From contig CM055908.1 in NCBI GenBank assembly GCA_029582155.1, forward strand, positions 21,181,406 through 21,245,405: a stretch of DNA of 64,000 bases, given 5' to 3'. Each line of letters starts with the position of its first letter. Within the stretch, counting starts at the first letter, position 1. The position numbers and the translations under genes were made by a program. Of the stretch, positions 22,801-29,310 are shown piece after piece. The notes beneath the pieces were generated by a model. It had not been told where the DNA came from. It saw only the letters and a program-made list of their open reading frames with translations, and ran no database searches. This DNA is from Panopea generosa (Eukaryota; Mollusca; Bivalvia; Adapedonta; Hiatellidae).

Positions 22801-25505
22801 GGTCTTGAATATTACATCTTTCATTTTACTATAATGTAACCCGATAAAAAGAGGGGATGTTCATGTAATTTTTCATAAATTTGAAATTAAAATAAAATGA
22901 AAAATTAATGCTTAAAAAAAACAAAAACAAGACATTTGCTTGTGATTTTTTATGCCGTCAAGCGAACATCATGATACTAAAAGCGTAAAATACGACGCCA
23001 TCCGAAATTGCAGGCAAACGTTGTCAATTATATTGAAAATGAGTTTTATTAATTTACTATATTTATGGGTTTTTTTGCATAGTGACTGAGAATATCAAAA
23101 TTTGAATGGAGTTGTTGGAATTTGTTCTCCACTTTAATTACTCCTGTTTATTTTTCAGGCTGGTAAGATGGATGTTATTGACATGTTTAAAAGCAGGCAA
23201 AGGAAAGAAGATGAAATTAGACAAAAACAAAACAAACCTTCCAATATTTGTAAATCATCGGTGAAAAAAAGACGTTTAAAAGAGATATCAAATACTGGTT
23301 CTAAATCAAGCAATAAAATTAAAACAGTTTATCCAAAAAAGGAGCCAAACAATAGTGATGAAAAAGTTGTTAAAAAACTGCACTTCCAGCAAAGTTATAA
23401 TAAATCAAACCAGATGAAATCTTATAAAGGTGCAAGGTTAAAGTCAGATCGTGATGTGAAGTTGGAAATTGAATCGGACCTTACAGACAGTGATAGAAGC
23501 ATGGAGATATCCGAAAATGATGGACCTCAAACTCTAGATATGGACAGTGACACTGAAGATGAAACTGATGATAAAAGTGTGCATACTGGTCGTAATGAAG
23601 ATGAGGAAACAAGAGTGAATCTCAAAACTAAACATAATGCCAAAACAAAAAATAATATAAAGCAAGAACTTAAAGTTAAACAGTTATGTGAAGGAGATAC
23701 TGAAATGGAACAAGAGGGTGAACAGTTGATGAAAGACAGAGCAGTAATTAGAGATGCTAATGTGAAGAGTGTGCTGGATGATTTTGTAACTAGTCACGTT
23801 GTGAGGAAGAATTCCCCCAGGAAAAGGACAAGGTATGTATCAGAACTGTATCAAAATTACATGCTTTAATCTTTTTTTGGCTGGCTGATTTAAACATTGA
23901 AATAGTTAAGAATATGTTATGAAGCTAATGTAGGCTGTGATTATTTATTATGTAGAGATACATCTGACAACTTAGTCATTACATTGATAGTGGACAGGTG
24001 AAATCATTACATTGATAGTGGACAGGTGAAATAATTACATTGATAGAGGACAGTTGAAATCATTGCATTGAAAGTGGACAGGTGAAATCATTACATTGAC
24101 AGTGAACAGGTGAAATCATTACATTGATAGTGAACAGGTGAAATCATTACATTGATAGTGGACAGGTGAAATCATTACATTGATAGTGGACAGGTGAAAT
24201 CATTACATTGATAGTGGACAGTTGAAATCATTGCATTGAAAGTGGACAGGTGAAATCATTACATTGACAGTGAACAGGTGAAATCATTACATTGATAGTG
24301 GACAGGTGAAATCATTCAACTATTAACCAATACAGACTACTCCAAAACATAATTATGCAAGTTAAACAATCATATAAGAATCTTCCACGAGTCTGACGAT
24401 GCTTATATAAAAAATTCTGTTTAAAATGATAACGGTTGTGGTTGGATCAACAATTTGCCAAGTTAATACAAAAAGTTAAGTAGGGGAATTTTCTATTCTA
24501 ACAGAAAAAGTCACGAAAGATTCTTTTTCTTGAATACCAAACACGTTGGTCTTCATTTTAATACATCATTTTGTATGTCACATCCCAGTGCATGAAGGGG
24601 GTGCATGATGGAAATTCCATACCTGGTAAAACTCCATGTCCCTTTACTTCATAGATACGCGTTTTCCGGCATCAATCACAGAAGGCCTTTGAAAACAGTG
24701 CAGGAAGAGTTCAGATTGCTCGTAACGAGCAATCTGAACACTTCCTGCAGTTTTCCACTCTGTCAGTTAATATAAACATGATTCACTTAATGCTGATACG
24801 TGGTGAATTAATGCTTTCAGTATTAGAGGTGTCCAAAGGCATTTGGAAGTAAAGGGTTAATATGCAAGAAAAGGTTGATTCATAATTTCAATATACGTTT
24901 GCTCTCTGTATATTCTCTAGATCAGGATTTGCGTTCTTAATTCTTTTGTAACAAAATACATAATTGAGTACGTAATCTCATGTCCAAAGCACTAAATACA
25001 AAACTGTCATTTTTTAAAAATTTATTTGCAGGTAAAATATATGTACACATGTTTATCTCAAGGGGTAATTGTAGATAAAATATTACTTTGTTGTATTATT
25101 ACTATGACCAGTAACATAACTTTTATTTCCAACAGAGAGGGGAATAAAGATGAGAACACAGGGACCAGTCCAGTTAAACAGAGACATGTATCCACATTCC
25201 TTGATAAAATGTTAACTAGTAACACTAACAGTGGTAGAGCTGGGAGCTGTGTTGAGAATGACAGGGAACCAGATAATATGAAACAGAAGTCACCGTCAAA
25301 GAAACATGAAAAGGAATATTTATTGTGTGAAACTACCAGATCTGGACATAGAAGGAAAAACTCTGCAGAATATCCCAATATTACAGCTATAAAGAACACA
25401 GACAGACAACCTCAAAACACACACGTAAAGACTGGAATAAAAGAAGAAAGCAGAAAGAAAAGACAGACACCGGATCTATCCATTTTAGATGACATTTTTT
25501 CATGA
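1687..25505 (+). CDS. Gene 1: PNK-like kinase plus degenerate HAD domain protein (14 exons, 5' partial)
   Basis: Exons 1687-1818, 2058-2135, 3388-3589, 3890-3966, 6476-6641, 7500-7564, 10942-11070, 11618-11689, 13095-13124, 14795-15003, 21222-21494, 22206-22269, 23159-23832 and 25136-25505 join in phase through GT-AG introns to 2541 nt (846 codons plus stop). The N-terminal part has the pattern of the post-P-loop half of a polynucleotide-kinase/AAA_33 domain ('GLQAYRHLKEGHRVVVLDSN' then 'TRKSYINLL'). Next comes a HAD-like Rossmann core resembling the PNKP phosphatase: 'PALFIQWEFL' where FDLDGTL is expected, 'RIIIISDGSQIRTG' like 'VIFTNQMGIGRG', and 'PPKPGILAYL' like 'RKPxxGMWxxL'. Both motif I aspartates are absent, so phosphatase activity is doubtful. 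The last 300 residues are serine-, lysine- and acid-rich with basic clusters (KKRR, RKRTR), which suggests a nuclear protein. The gene structure is secure; the domain reading is inference, and no named ortholog was recognised. Confidence 0.8.
2058..2135 (+). CDS. Gene 1 exon e2
   Basis: Acceptor 'attacag', donor 'gtttgt', 26 codons, phase 0. It encodes 'GHRVVVLDSNESKNTRKSYI'. This fits the Walker B-like strand and following helix of the PNK/AAA_33 family ('G.xVVxDxTN....R..Y'). Confidence 0.8.
2136..3051. other. Intron 2 sequence, nothing recognised
   Basis: AT-rich intronic sequence between e2 and the SINE-like element at 3052. Short minus-strand open frames here (2676-3135) lack any family resemblance and partly run through that element. 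Confidence 0.4.
3052..3155 (+). repeat. Short dispersed element with (CATT)n tail, copy 1
   Basis: The core 'ccttcctgttggcgtagaat', then 'aacctataatgtgttggtac', a short gap and a run of 'cattcattcatt'. The same core and tail recur at 14597-14712 (+) and in reverse at 33981-34078, with a tail fragment at 43676-43720. The simple tail suggests a retroposed, SINE-like unit; family name unknown. Confidence 0.75.
3388..3589 (+). CDS. Gene 1 exon e3
   Basis: Acceptor 'tttgatacag', donor 'gtaagat', 202 nt, phase 0 in and phase 1 out. It encodes 'CSKLSIATVNLVPKFGCRQL' and on through 'DITYRHGIG'. It would hold the strand and lid region that follow the kinase core in PNK-like proteins. The reading frame stays open to an in-intron stop at 3627. 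Confidence 0.85.
3890..3966 (+). CDS. Gene 1 exon e4
   Basis: Acceptor 'tttattaaag', donor 'gtaagt', 77 nt, phase 1 in and phase 0 out. It encodes 'VDAPTTAEGGMVHRQVEDIY' and ends 'TRSKYK'. It joins directly in frame to 'FEVPALFIQW' of e5. The intron after it is the one filled by duplicated copies of the e5 acceptor. Confidence 0.85.
3967..5437. other. Intron 4, proximal part
   Basis: Intronic sequence. Around 4255-4500 there are imperfect inverted copies of 'atcgtgatac'/'cgatacatatcacgatac'-like words, typical of decayed MITEs, but I could not fix the ends. The rest shows nothing recognisable. Confidence 0.4.
5438..5612 (-). repeat. tRNA-derived SINE (minus orientation)
   Basis: The minus strand of about 5538-5608 reads as a tRNA-like head. 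The A-box region 'tggtccagtggttaagg' maps to 5584-5602 and the B-box 'ggttcgattccc' to about 5547-5559. The body is AT-rich and extends toward 5438. The head ends only a few bases before the 98-bp array begins. Not a functional tRNA gene because the arms do not close. Confidence 0.6.
5614..6520 (+). repeat. 98-bp tandem array repeating the acceptor and 5' part of exon e5
   Basis: The sequence 'tttgaggtgccagcattatt' begins at 5691, 5789, 5887, 5985, 6084, 6182, 6280, 6378 and 6476, a steady 98-bp period. Each copy carries the intron end (TTTCAG or TTTTAG) plus the first 45 nt of exon e5, then diverges into 'gcattatttatgtgacatag', where the exon frame meets TGA. Only the last copy continues into the complete exon. 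Copies at 6084 and 6182 share 'atagaatgagag' variants, so the array has drifted since it arose. Confidence 0.95.
6476..6641 (+). CDS. Gene 1 exon e5
   Basis: The complete last copy of the repeated acceptor: 'gtgtttcag' then 166 nt, donor 'gtatgat', phase 0 in and phase 1 out. It encodes 'FEVPALFIQWEFLQTYLVDE' and continues to 'RIIIISDGSQIRTG'. In a HAD/PNKP-type fold this is the first strand (motif I) through the second strand (motif II). The motif I aspartates are replaced by I and W, while the motif II serine is kept. Confidence 0.85.
6645..7025. repeat. About 33-bp tandem array in intron 5
   Basis: Degenerate repeats of 'cctaaaacctgaaatctaca' plus 'gtcattgtacatg', roughly ten copies. The first copy starts at the e5 donor itself ('gtatgatacctaaaacctga'). 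Confidence 0.85.
7036..7268. repeat. 98-bp direct duplication in intron 5
   Basis: 'tctgaact' at 7063 and 7161 opens two near-identical 98-bp units, each with 'gaatgtaggacaggtat' and 'gttctctatagaagagtggt'. A third start is visible at 7259. The 'aggacaggtat' word matches the e5 exon/donor junction. Confidence 0.85.
7500..7564 (+). CDS. Gene 1 exon e6
   Basis: Acceptor 'ttttacaag', donor 'gtaagt', 65 nt, phase 1 in and phase 0 out. It encodes 'GEYNKSQQVAELCSALTQLT' then 'KA'. This would be the helix after HAD motif II. Confidence 0.8.
7565..8577. other. Intron 6 proximal sequence
   Basis: AT-rich sequence with poly-A/T runs near 8230 and 8510. Open frames of 80-104 codons on both strands here have no recognisable content and I do not call them. 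Confidence 0.4.
8578..8763 (-). repeat. SINE with 'ccattttcaacac' tail and tRNA-like head, copy (intron 6)
   Basis: 'aatggggtttaaagccattt', 'ggttatatatggcatatcca' and 'ccttccacaagtaactggca' match the better-preserved copy at 57427-57672. The minus-strand head 'gtcctccatggccaaatggt' at 8744-8763 is a mutated tRNA A-box. Confidence 0.7.
9328..9563. repeat. 33-bp array of palindromic units
   Basis: About seven units of 'tttacttgtccatggacaag' plus 'taaacttactaact'. Each unit contains an inverted repeat 'ttacttgtccatggacaagtaa' centred on ccatgg, so both strands read alike. Single-copy relatives lie just upstream (about 9060 'ctacttgttcatggacaag'). Confidence 0.9.
9688..10815. repeat. 165-177-bp tandem module in intron 6
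   Basis: The word 'gcaaccactcattggatg' or a close variant occurs at about 9797, 9974, 10150, 10315, 10481 and 10658. Each unit also contains 'acacacagagacaagaacca', 'aactctgg.ttgcattttgg' and 'cacagttatggccctttttg'. The left end 'agctcgctgggacgaagtcc' and right end 'gagctttgttgtcttctgac' look like the borders of a dispersed element known in general form from bivalves. Long frames inside are repeat artefacts. Confidence 0.85.
10942..11070 (+). CDS. Gene 1 exon e7
   Basis: Acceptor 'tttattcctag', donor 'gtaaat', 43 codons, phase 0. It encodes 'FSDSPMYVMHIDEPKKAGGF' and 'VIPPKPGILAYLQRRHCLNL'. The 'PPKPGILAYL' stretch aligns with the lysine-bearing motif III of PNKP-type HAD phosphatases. Confidence 0.85.
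11279..11430 (-). repeat. Degenerate SINE, 'ccattttcaacac' family
   Basis: 'tagggtttaatgccattttc', 'ggtggtatacccagtttca'-like body and 'cccttccacaagtaactggc' relate it to 8578-8763 and 57427-57672. The head end is eroded. Confidence 0.6.
11618..11689 (+). CDS. Gene 1 exon e8
   Basis: Acceptor 'ttgttgtaacag', donor 'gtaaaat', 24 codons, phase 0. It encodes 'STVYLYESSSHMKMAENAGV' then 'RHLK'. It aligns with the HAD fourth strand ('VFVGDAAGR' in PNKP), with the GD acidic motif replaced by YES, and the following 'ADRLFALNLG'-like helix. Confidence 0.8.
11720..11897. mobile_element. 178-bp TA-flanked MITE, 'cagtcaaacctg' family, copy 1
   Basis: Terminal inverted repeats 'cagtcaaacctgt' and 'acaggtttgactg' with TA on each side (11718-11719 and 11898-11899), the pattern of Tc1/mariner-type MITEs. 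Two more copies of the family lie at 58282-58459 and, inverted, 58764-58940. Confidence 0.85.
12203..12360 (+). repeat. tRNA-derived SINE (plus orientation)
   Basis: The head 'gactgtgtagtggatagagt' with B-box-like 'gttgtgggtacaatcctcag', then 'cttgatctgatgcctctcaa'. The same family lies at 33066-33240. Both have the tRNA-like 5' part followed by an unrelated body. Confidence 0.6.
12716..13035. repeat. 59-bp tandem array ahead of exon e9
   Basis: About five units of 'gatactgacctcatcagcat', 'ccaaatctatgaaccatgtt' and 'tacatagctcatctccgtg'. It ends about 60 bp before the e9 acceptor. Confidence 0.9.
13095..13124 (+). CDS. Gene 1 exon e9 (30-nt microexon)
   Basis: Acceptor 'ttttattttcacag', donor 'gtgagt', exactly ten codons 'ASRVLEHPSL', phase 0. 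It joins 'GVRHLK' to 'VISSHAAVTP' in frame. Skipping it would also preserve the frame. Short size lowers certainty, but both splice signals are strong. Confidence 0.7.
13125..13929. other. Intron 9 sequence, nothing recognised
   Basis: AT-rich intron sequence without open frames of note or repeats that I could define. Confidence 0.4.
13930..14170. mobile_element. Foldback/MITE-like element with about 26-bp inverted ends
   Basis: The left arm 'ggtttctgtttcaccaacat' (13939-13958) is mirrored by 'tgttggtgaaacagaagcca' (about 14142-14161). The core also pairs loosely ('aaatacttaaatact' against 'atttaagtatatactta'). The exact ends and target duplication are not clear. Confidence 0.6.
14300..14596 (+). 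repeat. Bivalve-type 'tttatgccccca' dispersed repeat
   Basis: It starts 'tttatgcccccacccc' and contains 'agtgtccgtccatccttccg', 'gtgtccggcctgtaactttg' and 'aaaggtcaaggtcacactga', a module seen widely in bivalve DNA. The section 'taactttgtcatgcatagat' occurs twice (14383 and 14552), so there is an internal duplication. A (CATT)n element adjoins it at 14597. Confidence 0.65.
14597..14712 (+). repeat. Short dispersed element with (CATT)n tail, copy 2
   Basis: 'aacctggaatcttccttcct', 'gttggcgtaaaataacctat', 'gtgatgatatgccgtaaaac' and then about twelve 'cattcatt' quartets. Same family and orientation as 3052-3155. Confidence 0.8.
14795..15003 (+). CDS. Gene 1 exon e10
   Basis: Acceptor 'ttgtaatacag', donor 'gtatgtt', 209 nt, phase 0 in and phase 2 out. 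It encodes 'VISSHAAVTPAIPDMLRHIQ' and continues through 'HGRSEYLFAATWDVVE'. I do not recognise this segment. The frame runs on into the intron to a stop at 15040. Confidence 0.85.
15062..20636. repeat. 5.5-kb satellite-like array, about 117-bp monomers
   Basis: About 47 head-to-tail monomers, each with 'caatcaatcagttgagaccc', 'gggaagattgtgacatgact' and 'gactagttaccctccatgcc'. The marker caatcaatca falls at 15181, 15298 and 15415 (117 bp apart). Early units carry an aagctt site. Later stretches alternate three subtypes (aagctgagac, tagctgatac, gtggaaatt). Because 117 is divisible by 3, long minus-strand frames appear (16719-17063, 17888-18115, 19292-19519); these are artefacts. The whole array sits in intron 10 of gene 1. 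Confidence 0.95.
20735..20890 (+). repeat. tRNA-derived SINE after the satellite
   Basis: The head 'gggtccaatggtagagcatt' with B-box-like 'ttgggtttgatcctcaacca', then 'ccttgagcaagacactttat'. A decayed relative is at 46697-46810 and a head in reverse at 50225-50308. Confidence 0.65.
21222..21494 (+). CDS. Gene 1 exon e11 (serine-rich)
   Basis: Acceptor 'tctttaccaag', donor 'gtaagt', 273 nt, phase 2 in and phase 2 out. With AG from e10 it forms R then 'YQDLYCTLASRVGEAGSKMS'. The second half is serine-rich ('RSNSSRSSLDSARSNSTASS'), typical of a disordered linker. Confidence 0.85.
21495..22205. other. Intron 11, nothing recognised
   Basis: Ordinary intron sequence without repeats that I could define. 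Confidence 0.4.
22206..22269 (+). CDS. Gene 1 exon e12
   Basis: Acceptor 'tttatttacag', donor 'gttgga', 64 nt, phase 2 in and phase 0 out. It encodes 'KTMYVMSEKELVEIATEILR' then Q, a likely amphipathic helix that continues in e13 ('AGKMDVIDMFKSRQRKEDE'). Confidence 0.75.
22330..22565. repeat. 22-23-bp tandem array in intron 12
   Basis: About eleven units of 'tttgtttgtaagctagtgtt' or the 'tttgtttgtcagctagtgtt' variant. It begins about 60 bp after the e12 donor. The cag form is a weak acceptor-like word. Confidence 0.9.
22566..23158. other. Intron 12 distal sequence
   Basis: AT-rich intron sequence ending in the polypyrimidine tract and acceptor of e13. Nothing else recognised. Confidence 0.4.
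23159..23832 (+). CDS. Gene 1 exon e13 (large charged exon)
   Basis: Acceptor 'tttatttttcag', donor 'gtatgt', 674 nt, phase 0 in and phase 2 out. Lysine-rich at the start ('KSSVKKRRLKEISN'), then an acidic block ('DSDTEDETDDKS'), then 'VLDDFVTSHVVRKNSPRKRT'. Two basic clusters could act as nuclear localisation signals. It looks intrinsically disordered. Confidence 0.85.
23965..24316. repeat. 28-bp tandem array in intron 13
   Basis: About twelve units of 'gaaatcattacattgatagt' plus 'ggacaggt'. A block of several units with the variant 'cattgcattgaaagtgg' occurs twice (near 24060 and 24230), suggesting a multi-unit duplication. Confidence 0.9.
24691..24755. repeat. 65-bp near-perfect palindrome
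   Basis: The left arm 'gaaaacagtgcaggaagagt' then 'tcagattgctcgt' is mirrored by 'aacgagcaatctgaacactt' then 'cctgcagttttc', centred at about 24722-24723, with only a few mismatches. It could form a long hairpin in gene 1 pre-mRNA or a DNA cruciform. Confidence 0.85.
24756..25135. other. Intron 13 distal sequence
   Basis: AT-rich sequence up to the e14 acceptor. Nothing else recognised. Confidence 0.4.
25136..25505 (+). CDS. Gene 1 exon e14 (last exon, C-terminus)
   Basis: Acceptor 'ttatttccaacag' then 370 nt to TGA at 25503-25505. Completing R with AG from e13, it encodes 'EGNKDENTGTSPVKQRHVST' and ends 'TPDLSILDDIFS'. Basic and polar throughout. Upstream in-frame sequence from 25026 also reads open, but the splice from e13 fits phase exactly. 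Confidence 0.85.
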
Positions 25506-25527
25506 TACAAAATGTTGTAATATTGAA

Positions 25528-25533
25528 ATTAAA
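25528..25533 (+). terminator. Possible polyadenylation hexamer ATTAAA of gene 1
   Basis: ATTAAA occurs 23 bp after the stop. Use of it would keep the 42-bp array out of the 3' UTR. An alternative AATAAA lies at 29531-29536, beyond the array. Confidence 0.3.
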
Positions 25534-25664
25534 AGTAACATGTGTTATCCTGCAGTTAGTTGTTCTTATTTTTGCCTCTTTTGTCATAATTTCTGACTTC
25601 CTGAATCCTGAATTGTGTATAGTGGTTACTGTTGGACAAGTGATGAAGGATGTCAGTCCACGAT

Positions 25665-28600
25665 CACTGACCTTTCACTGCAGCGGTGATGGGTTAGAAC
25701 ACAGCACACTTGCCTTTCACTGCAGCAGTCATGGGTTAGAACCCAGCACATTGACCTTTCACTGCAGCAGTGATGGGTTAGAACACAGCACATGACCTTT
25801 CACTGCTGCGGTGATGGGTTAGAACACAGCACTATGACGTTTCACTGCAGCGGTGATGGGTAAGAACACAGCACATTGGCCTTTCACTGCAGCGGTGATT
25901 GGTTAGAAAACAGCACATTGACCTTTCACTGCAGTGGCAATTGGTTAGAAAACAGCACATTAGTGGCGATTGGTTAGAACATGGCACATTGACCTTTCAC
26001 TGCAGTGTGATGGGTTAGAACACAGCACATTGGCCTTTCACTGCAGCGGTGATTGGTTAGAAAACAGCACATTGACCTTTCACTGCAGTGGTGATTGGTT
26101 AGAAAACAGCACATTGGCCTTTCACTGCAGTGGCGATTGGTTAGAACATGGCAATTGACCTTTCACTGCAGTGTGATGGGTTAGAACATGGCACATTGAC
26201 CTTTCACTGCAGCGGTGATTGGTTAGAAAACAGCACATTGACCTTTCACTGCAGTGGTTATTTGGTTAGAAAACAGCACATTGGCCTTTCACTGCAGTGG
26301 CGATTGGTTGGAACATGGCAATTGACCTTTCACTGCAGTGTGATGGGTTAGAACATGGCACATTGACCTTTCACTGCAGCGGTGATTGGTTAGAAAACAG
26401 CACATTGACCTTTCACTGCAGTGGCGATTGGTTAGAAAACAGCACATTGGCCTTTCACTGCAGTGGCGATTGGTTAGAACAACGACATTGACCTTTCACT
26501 ACAGTGTGATGGGCTAGAACACAGCACATTGGCCTTTCACTGCAGCGGTGATTGGTTAGAAAACAGCACATTGACCTTTCACTGCAGTGGCAATTGGTTA
26601 GAAAACAGCACATTGGCCTTTCACTGCAGTGGCGATTGGTTAGAACATGGCACATTGACCTTTCACTGCAGTGTGATGGGTTAAACACAGCACATTGGCC
26701 TTTCACTGCAGCTGTGATGGGTAAGAACATGGCACATTGACCTTTCACTGCAGTGTGATGGGTTAAAACACAGCACATTGGCCTTTCACTGCAGTTGTGA
26801 TGGGTTAGAACATGGCACATTGACCTTTCACTGCAGTACACAGCACATTGGCCTTTCACTGCAGTGGCGATTGGTTAGAAAACAGCACATTGACCTTTCC
26901 CTGCAGCGGTGATGAGTAAGAACACAGCACATTGACCTTTTACTGCAGCGGTGATTGGTTAGAAAACAGCACATTGGCCTTTCACTGCAGCTGTGATTGG
27001 TTAGAAAACAGCACATTGGCCTTTCATTGCAGCTGTGATGGGTAAGAACATGACACATTGACCTTTCACTGCAGTGTGATGGGTTAGAACACAGCACATT
27101 GACCTTTCACTGCAGTGTGATGGGTTAGAACCAAGCACATTGGCCTTTCACTGCAGTGTGATGGGTTAGAAAACAGCACATTGTCCTTTCACTGCAGCTG
27201 TGATGGGTTAGAACACAGCACATTAACCTTTTTTCTGCAAGTTAGAACACAGCACATTGACCTTTCACTGCAGCTGTGATGGGTTAGAACCCAGCACATT
27301 GACCTTTCACTGCTGCGGTGATGGGTTAGAACCCAGCACATTGATCTTTCACTGCTGTGGTGATGGTTAGAACACAGCACATTGACCTTTCCCTGCAGCG
27401 GTGATGAGTAAGAACACAGCACATTGACCTTTCATTGCTGTGGTGATGGGTTAGAACACAGCACATTGACCTTCCACTGCAGGTTAGAACATAGCACATT
27501 GACCTTTCACTGCTGCGGTGATTGGTTTGAACCCAGCACATTGACCTTTCACTGCTGTGGTGATGGGTTAGAACCCAGCACATTGGCCTTTCACTGCAGC
27601 TGTGATGGGTTAGAACACAGCACTATGACGTTTCACTGCAGCTGTGATGGGTTAGAACCCAGCACATTGACCTTTCACTGCTGTGGTGATGGGTTAGAAC
27701 CCAGCACATTGATCTTTCACTGCTGTGGTGATGGTTAGAACACAGCACATTGACCTTTCCCTGCAGCGGTGATGAGTAAGAACACAGCACATTGACCTTT
27801 CATTGCTGTGGTGATGGGTTAGAACACAGCACATTGACCTTCCACTGCAGGTTAGAACATAGCACATTGACCTTTCACTGCTGCGGTGATTGGTTTGAAC
27901 CCAGCACATTGACCTTTCACTGCTGTGGTGATGGGTTAGAACCCAGCACATTGGCCTTTCACTGCAGCTGTGATGGGTTAGAACACAGCACTATGACGTT
28001 TCACTGCAGCTGTGATGGGTTAGAACCCAGCACATTGACCTTTCACTGCTGTGGTGATGATTAGAACACAGCACATTGACCTTTCCCTGCAGCGGTGATG
28101 AGTAAGAACACAGCACATTGACCTTTCACTGCTGTGGTGATGGATTAGAACACAGCACATTGACCTTTCACTGCAGGTTAGAACATAGCACATTGGTCTT
28201 CCACTGCAGCTGTGATGGGTTAGAACCCAGCACATTGGCCTTTCACTGCAGCTGTGATGGGTTAGATCCCAGCACACTGACCTTTCACTGCAGCAGTGAT
28301 GGATTAGAACCCAGCACATTGGCCTTTCACTGCAGCTGTGATGGGTTAGAACATGGCACATTGACCTTTCACTGCAGCGGTGATGGATTAGAACCCAGCA
28401 CATTGGCCTTTCACTGCAGCTGTGATGGGTTAGATCCCAGCACACTGACCTTTCACTGCAGCAGTGATGGATGAGAACCCAGCACATTGGCCTTTCACTG
28501 CAGCTGTGATGGGTTACAACACGGCACATTGACCTTTCACTGCAGCGGTGATGGATTAGAACCCAGCACATTGGCCTTTCACTGCAGCGGTGATGGGTTA

Positions 28601-29310
28601 GAACCCAGCACATTGGCCTTTCACTGCAGCTGTGATGGGTTAGAACATGGCACATTGACCTTTCACTGCAGCTGTGATGGGTTAGAACATGGCACATTGA
28701 CCTTTCACTGCAACTGTGATGGGTTAGAACCCAGCACATTGACCTTACACTGCAGCTGTAATGGGTTAGAACCCAGCACATTGACCTTTCACTGCAGCTG
28801 TGATGGGTTAGAACCCAGCACATTGGCATTTCACTGCAACTGTGATGGGTTAGAACACAGCACATTGACCTTTCACTGCAGCTTTGATGGGTTAGAACCC
28901 AGCACATTGACCTTTCATTGCAGTGTGATGGGTAAGAACCCAGCACATTGACCTTTCACTGCAGCAGTGATGGGTTAGAACCCAGCACATTGACCTTTCA
29001 CTGCAGCGGTGATGGGTTAGAACACAGCATATTGACCTTTCACTGCAGCGGTGATGGATTAGAACGCAGCACATTGACCTTTCACTATAGGTTAAAACAC
29101 AGCACATTGACTTTCACTGCAGCAGTGATGGGTTAGAACACAGCACATTGACTGTTCACTGCAGGTTAGAACACAGCACATTGACCTTTCACTGCAGGTT
29201 AGAACACAGCATATTGACCTTTCATACAGCACATTGACCTTTCACTGCAGGTTAGAACACAGCACATTGACTTTTCACTGCAGCGGTAATGGATTACACA
29301 GCACATCAAA
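25665..29310. repeat. 3.6-kb minisatellite of about 42-bp units downstream of gene 1
   Basis: Roughly 85 units of 'gacctttcactgcagcggtg' plus 'atgggttagaacacagcacatt', many with a PstI word ctgcag. Unit length is a multiple of three, so frames stay open for long stretches on both strands (for example 308 codons on the minus strand, 28020-28946). The translations are pure 14-residue repeats, so I do not call genes. A block around 27326-27583 recurs almost exactly 368 bp later (27694-27951). The right end breaks into truncated units from about 29080. Confidence 0.95.

Noticed and set aside
23168..23869. Gene start at the ATG at 23168
   Set aside because: The frame continues upstream to a strong acceptor and joins e12 in phase, so this ATG is internal.
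28020..28946. 308-codon minus-strand open frame (HHSCSERSMCWVL-type repeats)
   Set aside because: It is the translation of a 42-bp minisatellite with unit length divisible by three; similar frames exist on the opposite strand, and there is no unique sequence or splice context.
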